Source: Actinomycetes bacterium
Lineage (GTDB): Bacteria; Actinomycetota; Coriobacteriia; Anaerosomatales; Anaerosomataceae
NCBI GenBank assembly: GCA_022839745.1
Contig: JALHJB010000003.1
Coordinates: 75,852 to 139,851, forward strand
DNA length: 64,000 bases
Reading direction: 5' to 3'
Part shown: in pieces, positions 34,818 to 43,551 of the stretch
Layout: each line of letters starts with the position of its first letter
Numbering within the stretch: position 1 is the first letter of the stretch
Notes under the pieces: model-generated
Told to the model about the DNA's origin: nothing
Seen by the model: the letters and a program-made list of their open reading frames with translations, nothing else
The model's database searches: none
Program-made: the position numbers and the translations under genes

Positions 34818-35193
34818 ATGGATCGGGGCAAGCGCACCCGGGCGCGGACCGCCGTGACGGGCATCATCGTCAGCCTCGGCGTGGCGTTGCTGTTCGGCGT
34901 GAGCACGCGCGGTGATGGGACCCAGAGCGACCCCGTGGTGCGTGATGCTGAGAGCGGGGCGCACGTCACAGAGCAGGTCGCCGCGCAGACCTCCGATGCC
35001 GCCGGAGTTCGTCCGTGCGCACGCTGCGTGGCTGGAGGGCATCGAATCGTACGACTGGGCCGCGGAGAACCCGGCGATCGCGTTCGTGGGCCCGGACGAG
35101 ACACTGATGCGCGAGTGCTTCGATCATATCGAGACCGCCTCGGCGAGATTCGAGTCTGCTGCCGCGTCGCTGGCTGAGGCCGATACGCCCTGA
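34818..35193 (+). pseudogene. Small secreted/membrane protein gene with frameshift
   Basis: Frame one begins MDRGKRTRARTAVTGIIVSL with VALLFGVST, a signal anchor preceded by GGGGGA, and is protein-like to about QVAAQTSDAA (35005). It then becomes Arg/Cys-rich and stops late. From about 35000 the next frame reads MPPEFVRAHAAWLEGIESYD, IAFVGPDETLMRECFDHIE and SARFESAAASLAEADTP, clearly protein-like, to the TGA at 35193. A one-base indel near 35000-35010 joins them into one protein of about 125 residues. Family unknown. Confidence 0.65.
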
Positions 35194-35226
35194 TCCAGTG
35201 GTACCCACGATCCGCGTGGTGACACG

Positions 35227-35790
35227 TTAACCCTCGTCGGCCCACAGACCGCGGCCGGCACGGCGTGCCTCGGCCTGCAGGTCCTTGAGAGTCTCGGTGT
35301 ACTTCACGTTCGGCGGATACGTGTACGCGCTGGCGAACCCGTCGAGCACGATCCGCGCGTTCAGCATCAGCTCCCGCACTTCGGCGTCGTCCCCGCTCTG
35401 CGGCTCGACGAGCCACACGTAGGCGAGCAGTCGGCCGTGCCTGTCGCGCAGCTCGGCGTCGGTCTCCAGCCAGACGGTCGTGCCCACCGGAATGGCTTCG
35501 GCGGTGTACGCTGCCGCTTCTTCCCCGTACGGCTCAGCGCGCTCGCCGACCTCCGGCGTGTCGATACCGATGAACCGCACCTTCTCCTCGGCGCCGCCCT
35601 GGAGGCGGAAGTGCGCGGTGTCGCCGTCGGTGTGGCGGATCACCTCGGCACGGGTGACCTCGGGCGCTCCGGCGGGGCGCCCGGAGTCCGGCGCGGGGAG
35701 CGGGGTGCAGCCCCACGCCACGAGCGCGGTGATGAGCAGGACCGCGGCGGCGGAGAGCACGGTTGCGAGGGGTCGGGTACGTGGTGACAT
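35227..35790 (-). CDS. Thermonuclease-family (SNase) lipoprotein
   Basis: 187 residues. Lipoprotein-type signal ending LVAWGC, then the SNase fold: VIRHTDGDTAHFRL, VRFIGIDTPEVGERAEPYGEEAA, VWLETDAELRDRHGRLLAYVWL and ELMLNARIVLDGFASAYTYPP. Catalytic Arg and Glu positions (VRFIGIDTPE, DRHGRLLAY) are kept. A calcium-dependent nuclease held outside the membrane, perhaps for nucleic acid scavenging. Faces away from the neighbouring sugar dehydrogenase gene. Confidence 0.9.
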   Translation of the reverse strand: MSPRTRPLATVLSAAAVLLITALVAWGCTPLPAPDSGRPAGAPEVTRAEVIRHTDGDTAHFRLQGGAEEKVRFIGIDTPEVGERAEPYGEEAAAYTAEAIPVGTTVWLETDAELRDRHGRLLAYVWLVEPQSGDDAEVRELMLNARIVLDGFASAYTYPPNVKYTETLKDLQAEARRAGRGLWADEG

Positions 35791-35848
35791 GCGGCGATTC
35801 TAGCGCAGCGGGTACAGGAAACCATCGGTTCCGATGACCGGAGGACCC

Positions 35849-36882
35849 ATGGGGACGACCGCTCTCAGGCGTTCGCTCGCACTGCTCTCCTGCCTGGCGT
35901 GCGTGGTGATGCTGGCGGGCTGCCTGCCGGACGCGGCAACGGAGGGCACCGCCCCCGAGGTCGTCACCTCAACGCCCCTGCCTGAGACGGCGCCCGTAGG
36001 CGAGGGCGTGCCGCTCGACCAGATGACGATCGGCCTGGAGCCGGTTCTCGACGGTTTCGAGCAGCCGCTGTACGTGACCGGCGCGGGCGATGGCTCCGGG
36101 CGGCTGTTCGTTCTGGAGAAGACGGGGCGCGTCTGGGTGGTCGCCGACGGCGAACGCGCCGGGGTGTTCCTCGCCCTCTCGGAGAAGGTGAGCACCGAAA
36201 GCGAACAGGGGCTGCTCGGCATGGCGTTCTCGCCGGGGTTCGCCGAGGACGGCCTGGTGTTCGTGAGCTACACCGAGCTGGATGGCTCCTCCGTGCTCTC
36301 CCGGTTCACCGTCACCGGAGACGCGGTCGACCCGGCAAGCGAGAAGAAGCTCCTGCGCGTGAACCACCCGTACGCCAACCACAACGGCGGGATGATCGCA
36401 TTCGCCCTGACGGCTACCTCTACTACGGGCTCGGTGACGGCGGCGGCGCGGGCGACCCGTGGATCGGCGACGTGGGCCAGAATGCCTGGGAAGAGATCGA
36501 CTTCCAGCCCGCGGATTCGGCGGGTGGCGAGAACTACGGGTGGAACATCCTCGAAGGCACGCGTCCGTATCCCGATGAGTCGGCGCAGCCCGATCTCTCA
36601 AGCTTCACGATGCCGGTCGTGGAGTACGGGCGCGACGCGGGGACCTCGGTCACCGGCGGCTACGTGTACCGCGGCACCGCGGAGCCCGAACTCTATGGGA
36701 CCTACTTCTACGCCGACTTCTCCGTGGGGCGCATCTGGGGACTGCAGGCTGGTAGCAGCGGAGTTGAGACCCGCGAGTTGCTCGACACCGACCTGATGAT
36801 CGCGAGCTTCGGTGAGGACGATAGCGGCGAGCTGTACGTGGTGGACCTCAACGGCGGCGTCTACCGCATGGTGGCGGAGTAG
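35849..36882 (+). pseudogene. PQQ-dependent sugar dehydrogenase-like lipoprotein with frameshift and internal deletion
   Basis: ATG 35849 follows GGAGGA; the lipoprotein signal ends VVMLAGC. LEPVLDGFEQPLYVTGAGDG, RLFVLEKTGRVWVV, EQGLLGMAFSPGF and NHPYANHNGGMIAF are the soluble aldose sugar dehydrogenase pattern. At about 36405 the frame is lost; one extra G would restore FGPDGYLYYGLGDGGGAGDP. This then joins directly to WIGDVGQNAWEEIDF, skipping the roughly 80-100 residues that normally separate these motifs. The rest (GENYGWNILEGTRPYP to GVYRMVAE) is normal. Two independent lesions suggest a dead gene. Confidence 0.8.
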
Positions 36883-36916
36883 CGGCGGAAACGGGCGGCT
36901 TGCGCACCGCGCGCTG

Positions 36917-37981
36917 TCAGCCGATGAACCGCTTCTCCACGTACGGCGAGGTGAACGCCGCGAGGGTGGCGGAGTAGCCAGGCACGAACTCGATCGGCTC
37001 GCCGAGGCGTGGCGGCTCGGGCAGGTCATGCACATCGAGCACGAGATGGTCGCTCGATGCGCCGAGGACCTGCACGCGCGGGTCACGCGGCACGATGCCG
37101 TGGGGCACGATGTCCTGCCGGCCGATCGCGAGGATGGCACGACGCCGCTCGCCGCGGTCTTCGAACGTCGGCCGTCCGCCGAACGCGTCCTGCGCGCTCG
37201 TGCCGCGCGGCTTGCTGGGCTTCACGAGACACTCGATCACCGGCGCGCTCACCGTGATCGCATCGGTATGCAGGCCGAGGATCGGCTCCCGTGTCACGGT
37301 GGAGACGCCGAGCAGGATGGATTCACCGATACGCAGACTGTCTATCCGCTCGGGCAGGATGCCACCCACGAGCGCGTCGAGCGAGCTCGACATGCCACCG
37401 CTCACATGCAGCCTCCTGCCGAGGCGCGCTTCTGCGGTCTGCGTAAGCGCAACGAGCTCGCCGAGGTTCCGCTCATCCGGCACGATCGCCCCATAGCAGG
37501 TGAGGCTCGCGCCGATCCCGTGGACCTCGATGTTCGGCAACGCGTCGGCTGCCTCCACGAACGCCGGAAGGTCGGCGGGCATCATGCCCTCGCGGAGGTC
37601 GCCCAGGTCCACCATCGCGATGATGCGGTGACGCTTGCCAAGCGACCGGGCGGCCGCATCCAGTGCCCGGACCGTTTCGAGCTCGCTTTCGAGCGAGACT
37701 TCGACCAACCGCACGGCCTCGTCGGCCAGAGCCGGCGCAGGCGCACGGAGCGACCAGAACTCGGCGGCGATGCCCGCCTCACGCATGCGCGCGACGTTCT
37801 CGAGCCGTGAGTCCGCGATGCCGGCTGCGCCGCCGGCGAGCATCGCGCGCGCCACCTCGGGCGCGCCACACGTCACCTTCGTGACGCCGTAGACGCCCCG
37901 GCCGCCGAGCGCTTCCACTACACGACGCGTGTTCTCGATGACCTTGGCGAGGTCGACGGTGACGGTGGCCCGTGCGGTCAT
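36917..37981 (-). CDS. orr: Alanine racemase-fold amino acid racemase, probable ornithine racemase
   Basis: 354 residues. PLP Lys35 in GVYGVTKVTCG, then IADSRLENVARMREAGI, MVDLGDLREGM, GIGASLTCYGAIVPDE and LHVSGGMSSSLDAL. This is the YhfX/Orr branch of fold-type III racemases, not alanine racemase proper. Ornithine racemase makes D-ornithine, the substrate of ornithine 4,5-aminomutase, whose genes lie 8 kb away in the same direction. That context supports Orr. Lysine or another amino acid as substrate cannot be excluded. Confidence 0.8.
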   Translation of the reverse strand: MTARATVTVDLAKVIENTRRVVEALGGRGVYGVTKVTCGAPEVARAMLAGGAAGIADSRLENVARMREAGIAAEFWSLRAPAPALADEAVRLVEVSLESELETVRALDAAARSLGKRHRIIAMVDLGDLREGMMPADLPAFVEAADALPNIEVHGIGASLTCYGAIVPDERNLGELVALTQTAEARLGRRLHVSGGMSSSLDALVGGILPERIDSLRIGESILLGVSTVTREPILGLHTDAITVSAPVIECLVKPSKPRGTSAQDAFGGRPTFEDRGERRRAILAIGRQDIVPHGIVPRDPRVQVLGASSDHLVLDVHDLPEPPRLGEPIEFVPGYSATLAAFTSPYVEKRFIG

Positions 37982-38062
37982 GAAGGCTCCTCAGGGACGG
38001 TGGCGCTACACGGCCATGGTACGACAGCCGGGGCGAACGGTCGCGGATCAGTCGGCGCGGAA

Positions 38063-38087
38063 AGGGGCCCCGGAAGACGGGGCCCCT
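38063..38087 (-). terminator. GGGGCCCC-type terminator after GEGP gene
   Basis: AGGGGCCCCG pairs with CGGGGCCCCT around a 5-base loop. Read on the minus strand it is followed by TTTCC, 24 bases after the GEGP stop codon. Confidence 0.8.
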
Positions 38088-38111
38088 CGCATGCTTCCGT
38101 GCTGACGAGCG

Positions 38112-39578
38112 TCACCCCTCGATCGAGAGCAGCACCAACAGCTCCCGCAGCGACCAGTAGACGCGGCGCTGTGCGGCCGGATCGGTGACCCAGTCGTCAC
38201 GCTCCACCGCGCCGCCTGTGACCACGCCGTCCACCTTCGGCAGCAGATCGCTCTCGATCTTGTCGGCGGCGCCTTCAGTGGCACCGTTCTCAACCTGGCG
38301 CGCGAGCACGTCGAGCTTGTTCGCATACGCCGTGCCCATGTTCTTGCCGCGGAGGTCCTCACGCTCGAGCGAGAGCACGAACTCCCGCAGGTCGGCGGCC
38401 TTCTCGAGCACGGTCGGCGTAGGGTCGATCGCACCGTAGATCACGATCTTGCCGTCGCGCACGTACTCCCAGCCAGCCTCAAGCGTGTCGATGTCGGTCG
38501 TTCCCTCCGGAAGCGGCTCGACCTTGATCACGGTCACGCACTTGGACGAGAAGCCCGCGTTGTGGTCGGTGTAGAGCTCCGGCCCGTCGAACGGCCAGAT
38601 CACGTCCTGGATCGCCGAGGTCGACGACTGGTCCGGGGCCCCGGGCGTGTGCTGCGGCGGCACCACGCGGAACGGGCCTTCGCCATCGAGCTTGCCGGCG
38701 GCGTTGAGCGAACCCGGCACCAGATACTGCCCCTCGTACTGGTACGCCAGCAGCAGCTTCGCGCCGCCCTCCACCACGATCGGGTCGCCGTTCTCGCGCC
38801 CGGCAACCGAAGCCGCGCTGTAGTCACACCAACCGTACAAAGGGTTCGTGGCTCGGTCGGCCTCTGCGTCCCAGTAGAAGGTCGACTGCGGGTAGGTTCC
38901 ACGCACGTGGTAGTAGCCTGTGGCGGGATCGAGTGGGTGCGTATTGGCGAACCCGTCGGCCGCAATAGCCCGGATCCCCGTCGCCCATGGCAGCATGCCA
39001 GCGTCGGCCAACACGTCTTCCATCGGCGCACCCGTGTACTCGCAGTAGTAGTCGCCCGACTTGTGCGTATTCATAAGCTGGAACTGCGTATGCGACGGCA
39101 TCGCCTCGATCTCGGCGAGCGTGTAGACACGATACGGCGCTTCGACCTTCGTGGGGTCGTCATCGGCATCACCCGGATACCGGATAGCGGCGATCTCGTC
39201 GACGTTGGTGTAGCCGTCGCCGTCGGAGTCGAGCTCGTCGATCGCGGTCACGGCCGCCGGATCGCTACCGGCCTCGTGGTAGTCCAGACCGTACGGGTTG
39301 AGCGTCGTCATGATGTCGCCATGTGCGTCGTACCCATACGAATAGTGACACCACTCGCACGCGCCAAGCGTGGCCTTCCCCACGCTCCCGCCCCGATGAC
39401 ACAAGGTGCAGGAGTCGAGCTTGGTGCCGGCGGCCTCCGGATACACCTGCAGGAAGTAGTCGGAGTCCATCTCCCCCATGTGGTGGTAGGCCGCGTTGGC
39501 CTGTGGCGTGGCGGTAGCAGCCAGAACCCCCAGGACCGCTAGCACGAGCATGCCGAACACAACCGATCGTCGTTGCAT
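38112..39578 (-). CDS. GEGP motif-containing dihaem protein, secreted
   Basis: 488 residues. Signal peptide ends QANAA, then two haem-binding CxxCH motifs (CTLCH 57-61, CEWCH 74-78). A calcium-binding-like DSDGDGYTNVDEI follows, then a domain with CEYTGAPMEDVLADAG, GIRAIAADGFANTHPLDP resembling the sulfite-oxidase/molybdopterin-binding fold. LDGEGPFRVVPPQ is the motif that names the family. A periplasmic or surface redox role is likely. AAAGGGG precedes the ATG. A Moco-family riboswitch and two terminator-like hairpins lie in its long leader, which fits a molybdopterin link. Confidence 0.85.
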   Translation of the reverse strand: MQRRSVVFGMLVLAVLGVLAATATPQANAAYHHMGEMDSDYFLQVYPEAAGTKLDSCTLCHRGGSVGKATLGACEWCHYSYGYDAHGDIMTTLNPYGLDYHEAGSDPAAVTAIDELDSDGDGYTNVDEIAAIRYPGDADDDPTKVEAPYRVYTLAEIEAMPSHTQFQLMNTHKSGDYYCEYTGAPMEDVLADAGMLPWATGIRAIAADGFANTHPLDPATGYYHVRGTYPQSTFYWDAEADRATNPLYGWCDYSAASVAGRENGDPIVVEGGAKLLLAYQYEGQYLVPGSLNAAGKLDGEGPFRVVPPQHTPGAPDQSSTSAIQDVIWPFDGPELYTDHNAGFSSKCVTVIKVEPLPEGTTDIDTLEAGWEYVRDGKIVIYGAIDPTPTVLEKAADLREFVLSLEREDLRGKNMGTAYANKLDVLARQVENGATEGAADKIESDLLPKVDGVVTGGAVERDDWVTDPAAQRRVYWSLRELLVLLSIEG

Positions 39579-39693
39579 GGTGCTGCCCCTTTCCCCTCGA
39601 CCGACCAGGGTCGGCCTCGCTGCCTCCTCTACGGAGGGTCCCCTGATGAGCGCCGCACGCACGGGTGGAGGGCGGTTGCACAGCCGACGCGGA

Positions 39694-39721
39694 AAGGGGC
39701 CCCGACGAACCGGGGCCCCTT
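39694..39721 (-). terminator. GGGGCCCC-type hairpin in leader of GEGP gene
   Basis: AAGGGGCCCCG pairs perfectly with CGGGGCCCCTT around a 6-base loop, 116 bases upstream of the GEGP start. On the minus strand it is followed by TCC, on the plus strand by CGG. Nearly the same hairpin ends the gene at 38063. Confidence 0.6.
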
Positions 39722-39847
39722 CGGCGCGGCGGCGTGGACCCGGCCGTCCTGCCACCGCAGGGAGCGGGGTGGCGCGATCCGTGTGGGCGGATCGAGACCA
39801 CCACATCTCCCGGGCGATGCCGATGATCCCGGTTGGGGAAAGCAGAA

Positions 39848-39870
39848 GCCTTCCCCGCGGCGGGAAAGGC
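39848..39870 (-). terminator. Candidate expression-platform terminator of the riboswitch
   Basis: On the minus strand GCCTTTCCCGCC and GCGGGGAAGGC form a stem with one bulge, followed by TTCTGCTTT. It starts 22 bases after the aptamer, the place for a riboswitch-controlled terminator. Confidence 0.65.
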
Positions 39871-39891
39871 AGACCAGAGCGCCGTAGCGCC

Positions 39892-39997
39892 CTCCGGATC
39901 TCCTTTCCAGGCGGGAGGCCAGCCGGTTTCCCTGCTGACCCTATCGGCCCTGCGACCGTTGGACTGGTAAGGGCCCGGTAGGTCGCAACGCTCGGAG
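39892..39997 (-). promoter_or_regulatory. Moco (molybdenum/tungsten cofactor) riboswitch
   Basis: The minus strand reads CTCCGAGCG at the 5' side and CGGAG at the 3' side (closing stem). In between is a GCGACC/GGTCGC arm, AGGGTCAGC with GCTGGCCTCCCG, and then CCTGGAAAGGAG. The AGGG-stem-CCTCCCG...CTGGAAAGG pattern is the core of the Moco RNA family, as in front of E. coli moaA. It is placed between a promoter and the GEGP gene, and would sense Moco or the tungsten cofactor. Not checked by covariance search. Confidence 0.8.
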
Positions 39998-40006
39998 ACG
40001 ATATCT

Positions 40007-40035
40007 ACATTAGAGACTTCCTTAGTGTGGGTCAA
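40007..40035 (-). promoter_or_regulatory. Promoter for riboswitch-GEGP transcript
   Basis: On the minus strand TTGACC (40035-40030) and TAATGT (40012-40007) are separated by exactly 17 bases, just upstream of the aptamer. Confidence 0.7.
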
Positions 40036-40259
40036 GACCGGAAACCGCTCATCGGACAGGCGGTCAGGATGTGACAGCCGACGGACCGGCTGGGTATCTC
40101 GTGAGTAGCGGCGCTCGACCCCGGCCGGCCGGCGCGTCTCCTGTTGCTCCGCGCCGCCGCGCGGGCCCTCCGCCGCTGCTTTCGAAACGCTGCTCACACC
40201 CTCGCATCAACATGCGCGGACTGCGGGAACGAATGTAGCCTATGCGGAAAGGAGTCGCT

Positions 40260-42119
40260 GTGAACGGCAACTGGGGTGTGGCTTTGATGGTGGACCTGGG
40301 CACGGGTGAGGTGACCCGCCGACAGATCCCCGGCGAGTGGTTCGCCGACTACATCGGCGGTGAAGGTGTGGCGATGCGTCTGTTCGCGGAGCTCGTGGAC
40401 TTCGACGGGCTGCCACTTGAGGCTTCGCAGCCGCTGATCGCGGCCGTCGGTCCGCTCACCGGCACGGCAGCGCCGTCCTCGGGTCGCACGTGCTTCGTGT
40501 TCCGCTCCCCCGCCTCCGGCGCGATCGGCGCCTCCAACGTTGGCGGTCACCTGTCGCCGGCGATCAAGAAGGCCGGGTACGATCTGATCGTCTTCACGGG
40601 CGAGGCAGACAACCCCGTATACGTGGTGATCGATGACGACACAGTGGAGATCCGCGACGCGATGGATCTCTGGGGAATGGGCGTCCATGACACCGAGGCC
40701 GCCATCCGCACGGCGCTCGACGGAAAGGGCTGGCAGCTCGCCACGATCGGCCCCGCGGGCGAGAACGGCGTGCTGTATGCGGCGATCATGACCGACGGCG
40801 AACGCGCGGCCGGCCGCGGGGGCGGCGGCGCGGCGATGGGCGCCAAGGGCCTCAAGGCGTTCGCGGTGCGCGGCACCAAGCCGCTGCCCATAGCCGACCC
40901 CGACGCGCTCAAGGCCGCGGCGCGGCAGGCGCGCGAGGAGTTCCTGGCGGAAGCGTTCGTGAAAGACGAGCTCAAGCCCTATGGCACGCCGAGCTTCTAC
41001 GACTCGATCAACGCCCTCGGCGTGCTTCCCACGCAGAACTGGCGCCGCACCACCTTCGACGAGTCGATCGACACGCTCGGCATGAAGGCGTACCACGAGG
41101 GCCTGGACGTGAAGCCGTATGCCTGCTCGGGCTGCCCGGTGGCATGTGGGCGTGTGACCACGATCAAGAGCGGGCCGTATGCGGGTGAGACCGGCGGCGG
41201 ACCTGAGTACGAGACGCTCGGCGCGTTCGGCTCCAAGTGCCTGGTAAACGATATCAACGCCGTGGCCCATGCCGGGCACCTCTGCAACGACCTCGGCCTT
41301 GACACGATCGCGACGGGACAGACGATCGCGGTGGCGATGGAGTGGTACGAGAAAGGCCTCCTCACACCCGAATCGACCGGCGGGCTCGACCTCACGTGGG
41401 GCAATGGCGAGGTGTTCCCCGAGCTGCTCGAGAAGATAGCCCATCGGGCCGAGGGTATCGGCAACCTGCTCGCCGATGGGACGAAGCGTGCCGCTCTGGC
41501 ACTCGGCGGAGATGCTGGCGACTACACCTTCGAAGTGAAGGGCGTGGAGCTCGCCAGCTGCGGCGTACGGGCGAGCAAGGGCGAAGGCGTGAGCCACGCG
41601 GTCTCGCCGCGCGGCGCCGACCACCTGAGGCCGTATGCAACCACGATCGACGCGTTCGGCTACCGGAGCGAGGAGCTCGGCATCACGCGTGACGTGGACT
41701 ATCTCGCCGACGCTCCGCAGGAGTGGGTCAAGCCGCTCATGGAGTTCTCGATGGCTACCAACCTGATGGGCGTATGCCTGTTCTCGGTGATCACGCTCGC
41801 GGTGCAGCCCTCCACCTGGGCCTCGGTGCTCTCGGCCGCCACCGGCGAGACCTGGACCAAGGAGGACATGCTCAAGGCTGCCGAGCGCGTGATCAACCTC
41901 GAGCGGCTCGTGAACGCGCGCTTCGGGTTCGATCGAGCCGACGACACGCTGCCGAAGCGGATCACGAGCGAGCCGGCGCCCGACGGCCGCGGCGCGGGCC
42001 AGGTGGCCAACGTGGCGGCGGCCCTCGACAGCTTCTACGAGTCGATGGGGTGGGACCTGGCAAGCGGCCTGCCCACCGCGGAGACCGTGGAGAAGCTGGG
42101 GTTGGCGGGAGTGGTGTGA
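40260..42119 (+). CDS. Aldehyde:ferredoxin oxidoreductase (tungsten/molybdopterin)
   Basis: 619 residues, usual AOR length. N-terminal DLGTGEVTRRQIPGEWFADYIGGEG, SGRTCFVFRSPASGAIGASNVGG (pterin-binding domain 1), GPAGENGVLYAAIMTD and RAAGRGGGGAAMGAKGLKA. The FeS motif ACSGCPVACGR (CxxCxxxC) with a distal Cys in NLMGVCLFS binds a [4Fe-4S] cluster. It oxidises aldehydes to acids with ferredoxin, useful for amino-acid-derived aldehydes. GTG 40260 is chosen because GGAAAGGAG lies 5 bases before it. Divergent from the riboswitch-controlled GEGP gene. Confidence 0.93.
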   Translation: MNGNWGVALMVDLGTGEVTRRQIPGEWFADYIGGEGVAMRLFAELVDFDGLPLEASQPLIAAVGPLTGTAAPSSGRTCFVFRSPASGAIGASNVGGHLSPAIKKAGYDLIVFTGEADNPVYVVIDDDTVEIRDAMDLWGMGVHDTEAAIRTALDGKGWQLATIGPAGENGVLYAAIMTDGERAAGRGGGGAAMGAKGLKAFAVRGTKPLPIADPDALKAAARQAREEFLAEAFVKDELKPYGTPSFYDSINALGVLPTQNWRRTTFDESIDTLGMKAYHEGLDVKPYACSGCPVACGRVTTIKSGPYAGETGGGPEYETLGAFGSKCLVNDINAVAHAGHLCNDLGLDTIATGQTIAVAMEWYEKGLLTPESTGGLDLTWGNGEVFPELLEKIAHRAEGIGNLLADGTKRAALALGGDAGDYTFEVKGVELASCGVRASKGEGVSHAVSPRGADHLRPYATTIDAFGYRSEELGITRDVDYLADAPQEWVKPLMEFSMATNLMGVCLFSVITLAVQPSTWASVLSAATGETWTKEDMLKAAERVINLERLVNARFGFDRADDTLPKRITSEPAPDGRGAGQVANVAAALDSFYESMGWDLASGLPTAETVEKLGLAGVV

Positions 42120-42129
42120 CGGGCTCCCG

Positions 42130-43476
42130 TTACACGCCGAGGCTCGCGCGCATGAGCGCGACCACGGCATCGGCGGGAAAACGCGTGGAGAGCGCGCCAC
42201 ACGCGGCAAGCACGTAGTCGCGATCGAGCGCGACCCGGGCATCGGCGGGCGGCAACAGCCGCTCGCCGCCCGCGGTCGACGCGCGCACGCTCGCGAGCAT
42301 CTCCTCGCCGCCGGGAAGACGCGTGAGCGCGCCGCCGGTGCCTACCAGCAGCCGGCACGCGGTGAGGTCCCGCCCACGCGCGACCGTCTGCCGGCCCTTG
42401 GGCGTGTAGAGGTGCGCAAGCTGGCCCGCGTGGCGCTCAACGCCCACGCGGGCGGCCGTGCCTGCGAGCAGCACGGCGGCGGCGGTCTCCCCGGCTGTTG
42501 ACGGCACAGCCGGCGGTAGCGGGTCGGGCCGCTCGGCCTCGGGGATCAGCTCGGCCACATGCGCGGCGCTCACGTACGTGCCGAGGTCGCCCTCCACGGT
42601 GCGCTTCGCGTGTGGTTGCGGGTCGGTCGCGATAGCCGCCATCTCGGGGCTGCCGTCGGTCACGGAGTGCACGTCGGTCGTGGCGCCGCCCACGTCGATC
42701 ACCACCAGGTCACCGAGCGCGTCGGCCAGCAGCTCGGCGGCGATCAGCACCGCGCCGGGAGTGGGCAGTATGCCGCCGTTCACGAACTCGGCGATACGCT
42801 CCATCCCGGGTGCGTGGATGATGTGCTCCTCGAACGCGTCGTGGATCACATGACGCGCAGGAACGATGTCGAGTTCGTCGACCGCGGGATACACGTTGCT
42901 GGTCACGCGGACCCCGAAGCCCTCCGCCTCGAGTATCGCGCGCGCCTCGCCAGAGACCGCCGAGTTGCCCGCGTACACCACGATCGGCCGCACCTTCAGC
43001 CTCGCGAGTTGCGCCGCGTTGAAGAGCACGACCTCCGTGTCGCCGCCCTCCACGCCCCCGGCCAGCAGGATCAGTCCGGGCATCGCACGCTCGATCGCCT
43101 CGAGTTCGCTCTCCCGCAACCGCCCCGAGGTGGTGAGCTCGACCACCCCGCCCGCACCGAGTGCCGCTTCGCGCGCAGCCATCGCGGTCATCTTCTGCGT
43201 GAGGCCGTGCACGGTCATTCGCAGACCCCCGGCCGCCGAGGACGTTGCGAGCGTGACCGCCGGGTCGAGCGGCCCCACCGCCGCCTCGAGCGACGCCTGT
43301 GCCGCCTCCATCCCGATGCCCACGTCCCCCGCGGCCACGCTCGTGGGAGCGAAGCCCTGTCCGAGCAGCTGTGGCGGCGCGGACGAGCCCTCGGCGATCC
43401 CATCGAACGCCGAGACGACGGTTGTCGTGGAGCCGATCTCGGCAACCAGCGCATCTACCGGGCGTGCGGTGCTCAT
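42130..43476 (-). CDS. MutL/GlmL-family protein, partner of ornithine aminomutase
   Basis: 448 residues. VDALVAEIGSTTTVVSAFDG, TSSAAGGLRMTVHGLTQKMTA, ILLAGGVEGGDTEVVLFNA, YAGNSAVSG and LVVIDVGGATTDVHSV are the actin-like ATPase motifs of MutL/GlmL. These proteins are encoded with B12-dependent carbon-skeleton or amino mutases (glutamate mutase, OraSE), where they are thought to act as reactivases. It is last in the ora block, after OraS, OraE and a TPR protein. GGAGGA precedes the ATG. Confidence 0.88.
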   Translation of the reverse strand: MSTARPVDALVAEIGSTTTVVSAFDGIAEGSSAPPQLLGQGFAPTSVAAGDVGIGMEAAQASLEAAVGPLDPAVTLATSSAAGGLRMTVHGLTQKMTAMAAREAALGAGGVVELTTSGRLRESELEAIERAMPGLILLAGGVEGGDTEVVLFNAAQLARLKVRPIVVYAGNSAVSGEARAILEAEGFGVRVTSNVYPAVDELDIVPARHVIHDAFEEHIIHAPGMERIAEFVNGGILPTPGAVLIAAELLADALGDLVVIDVGGATTDVHSVTDGSPEMAAIATDPQPHAKRTVEGDLGTYVSAAHVAELIPEAERPDPLPPAVPSTAGETAAAVLLAGTAARVGVERHAGQLAHLYTPKGRQTVARGRDLTACRLLVGTGGALTRLPGGEEMLASVRASTAGGERLLPPADARVALDRDYVLAACGALSTRFPADAVVALMRASLGV

Positions 43477-43551
43477 CGGTCATCCTCCCTACCGGGCAGC
43501 CAGCACAACGCCGCTGCGATCGGCGAGGTCGATCCGGCGGGCGCGCGGGTG

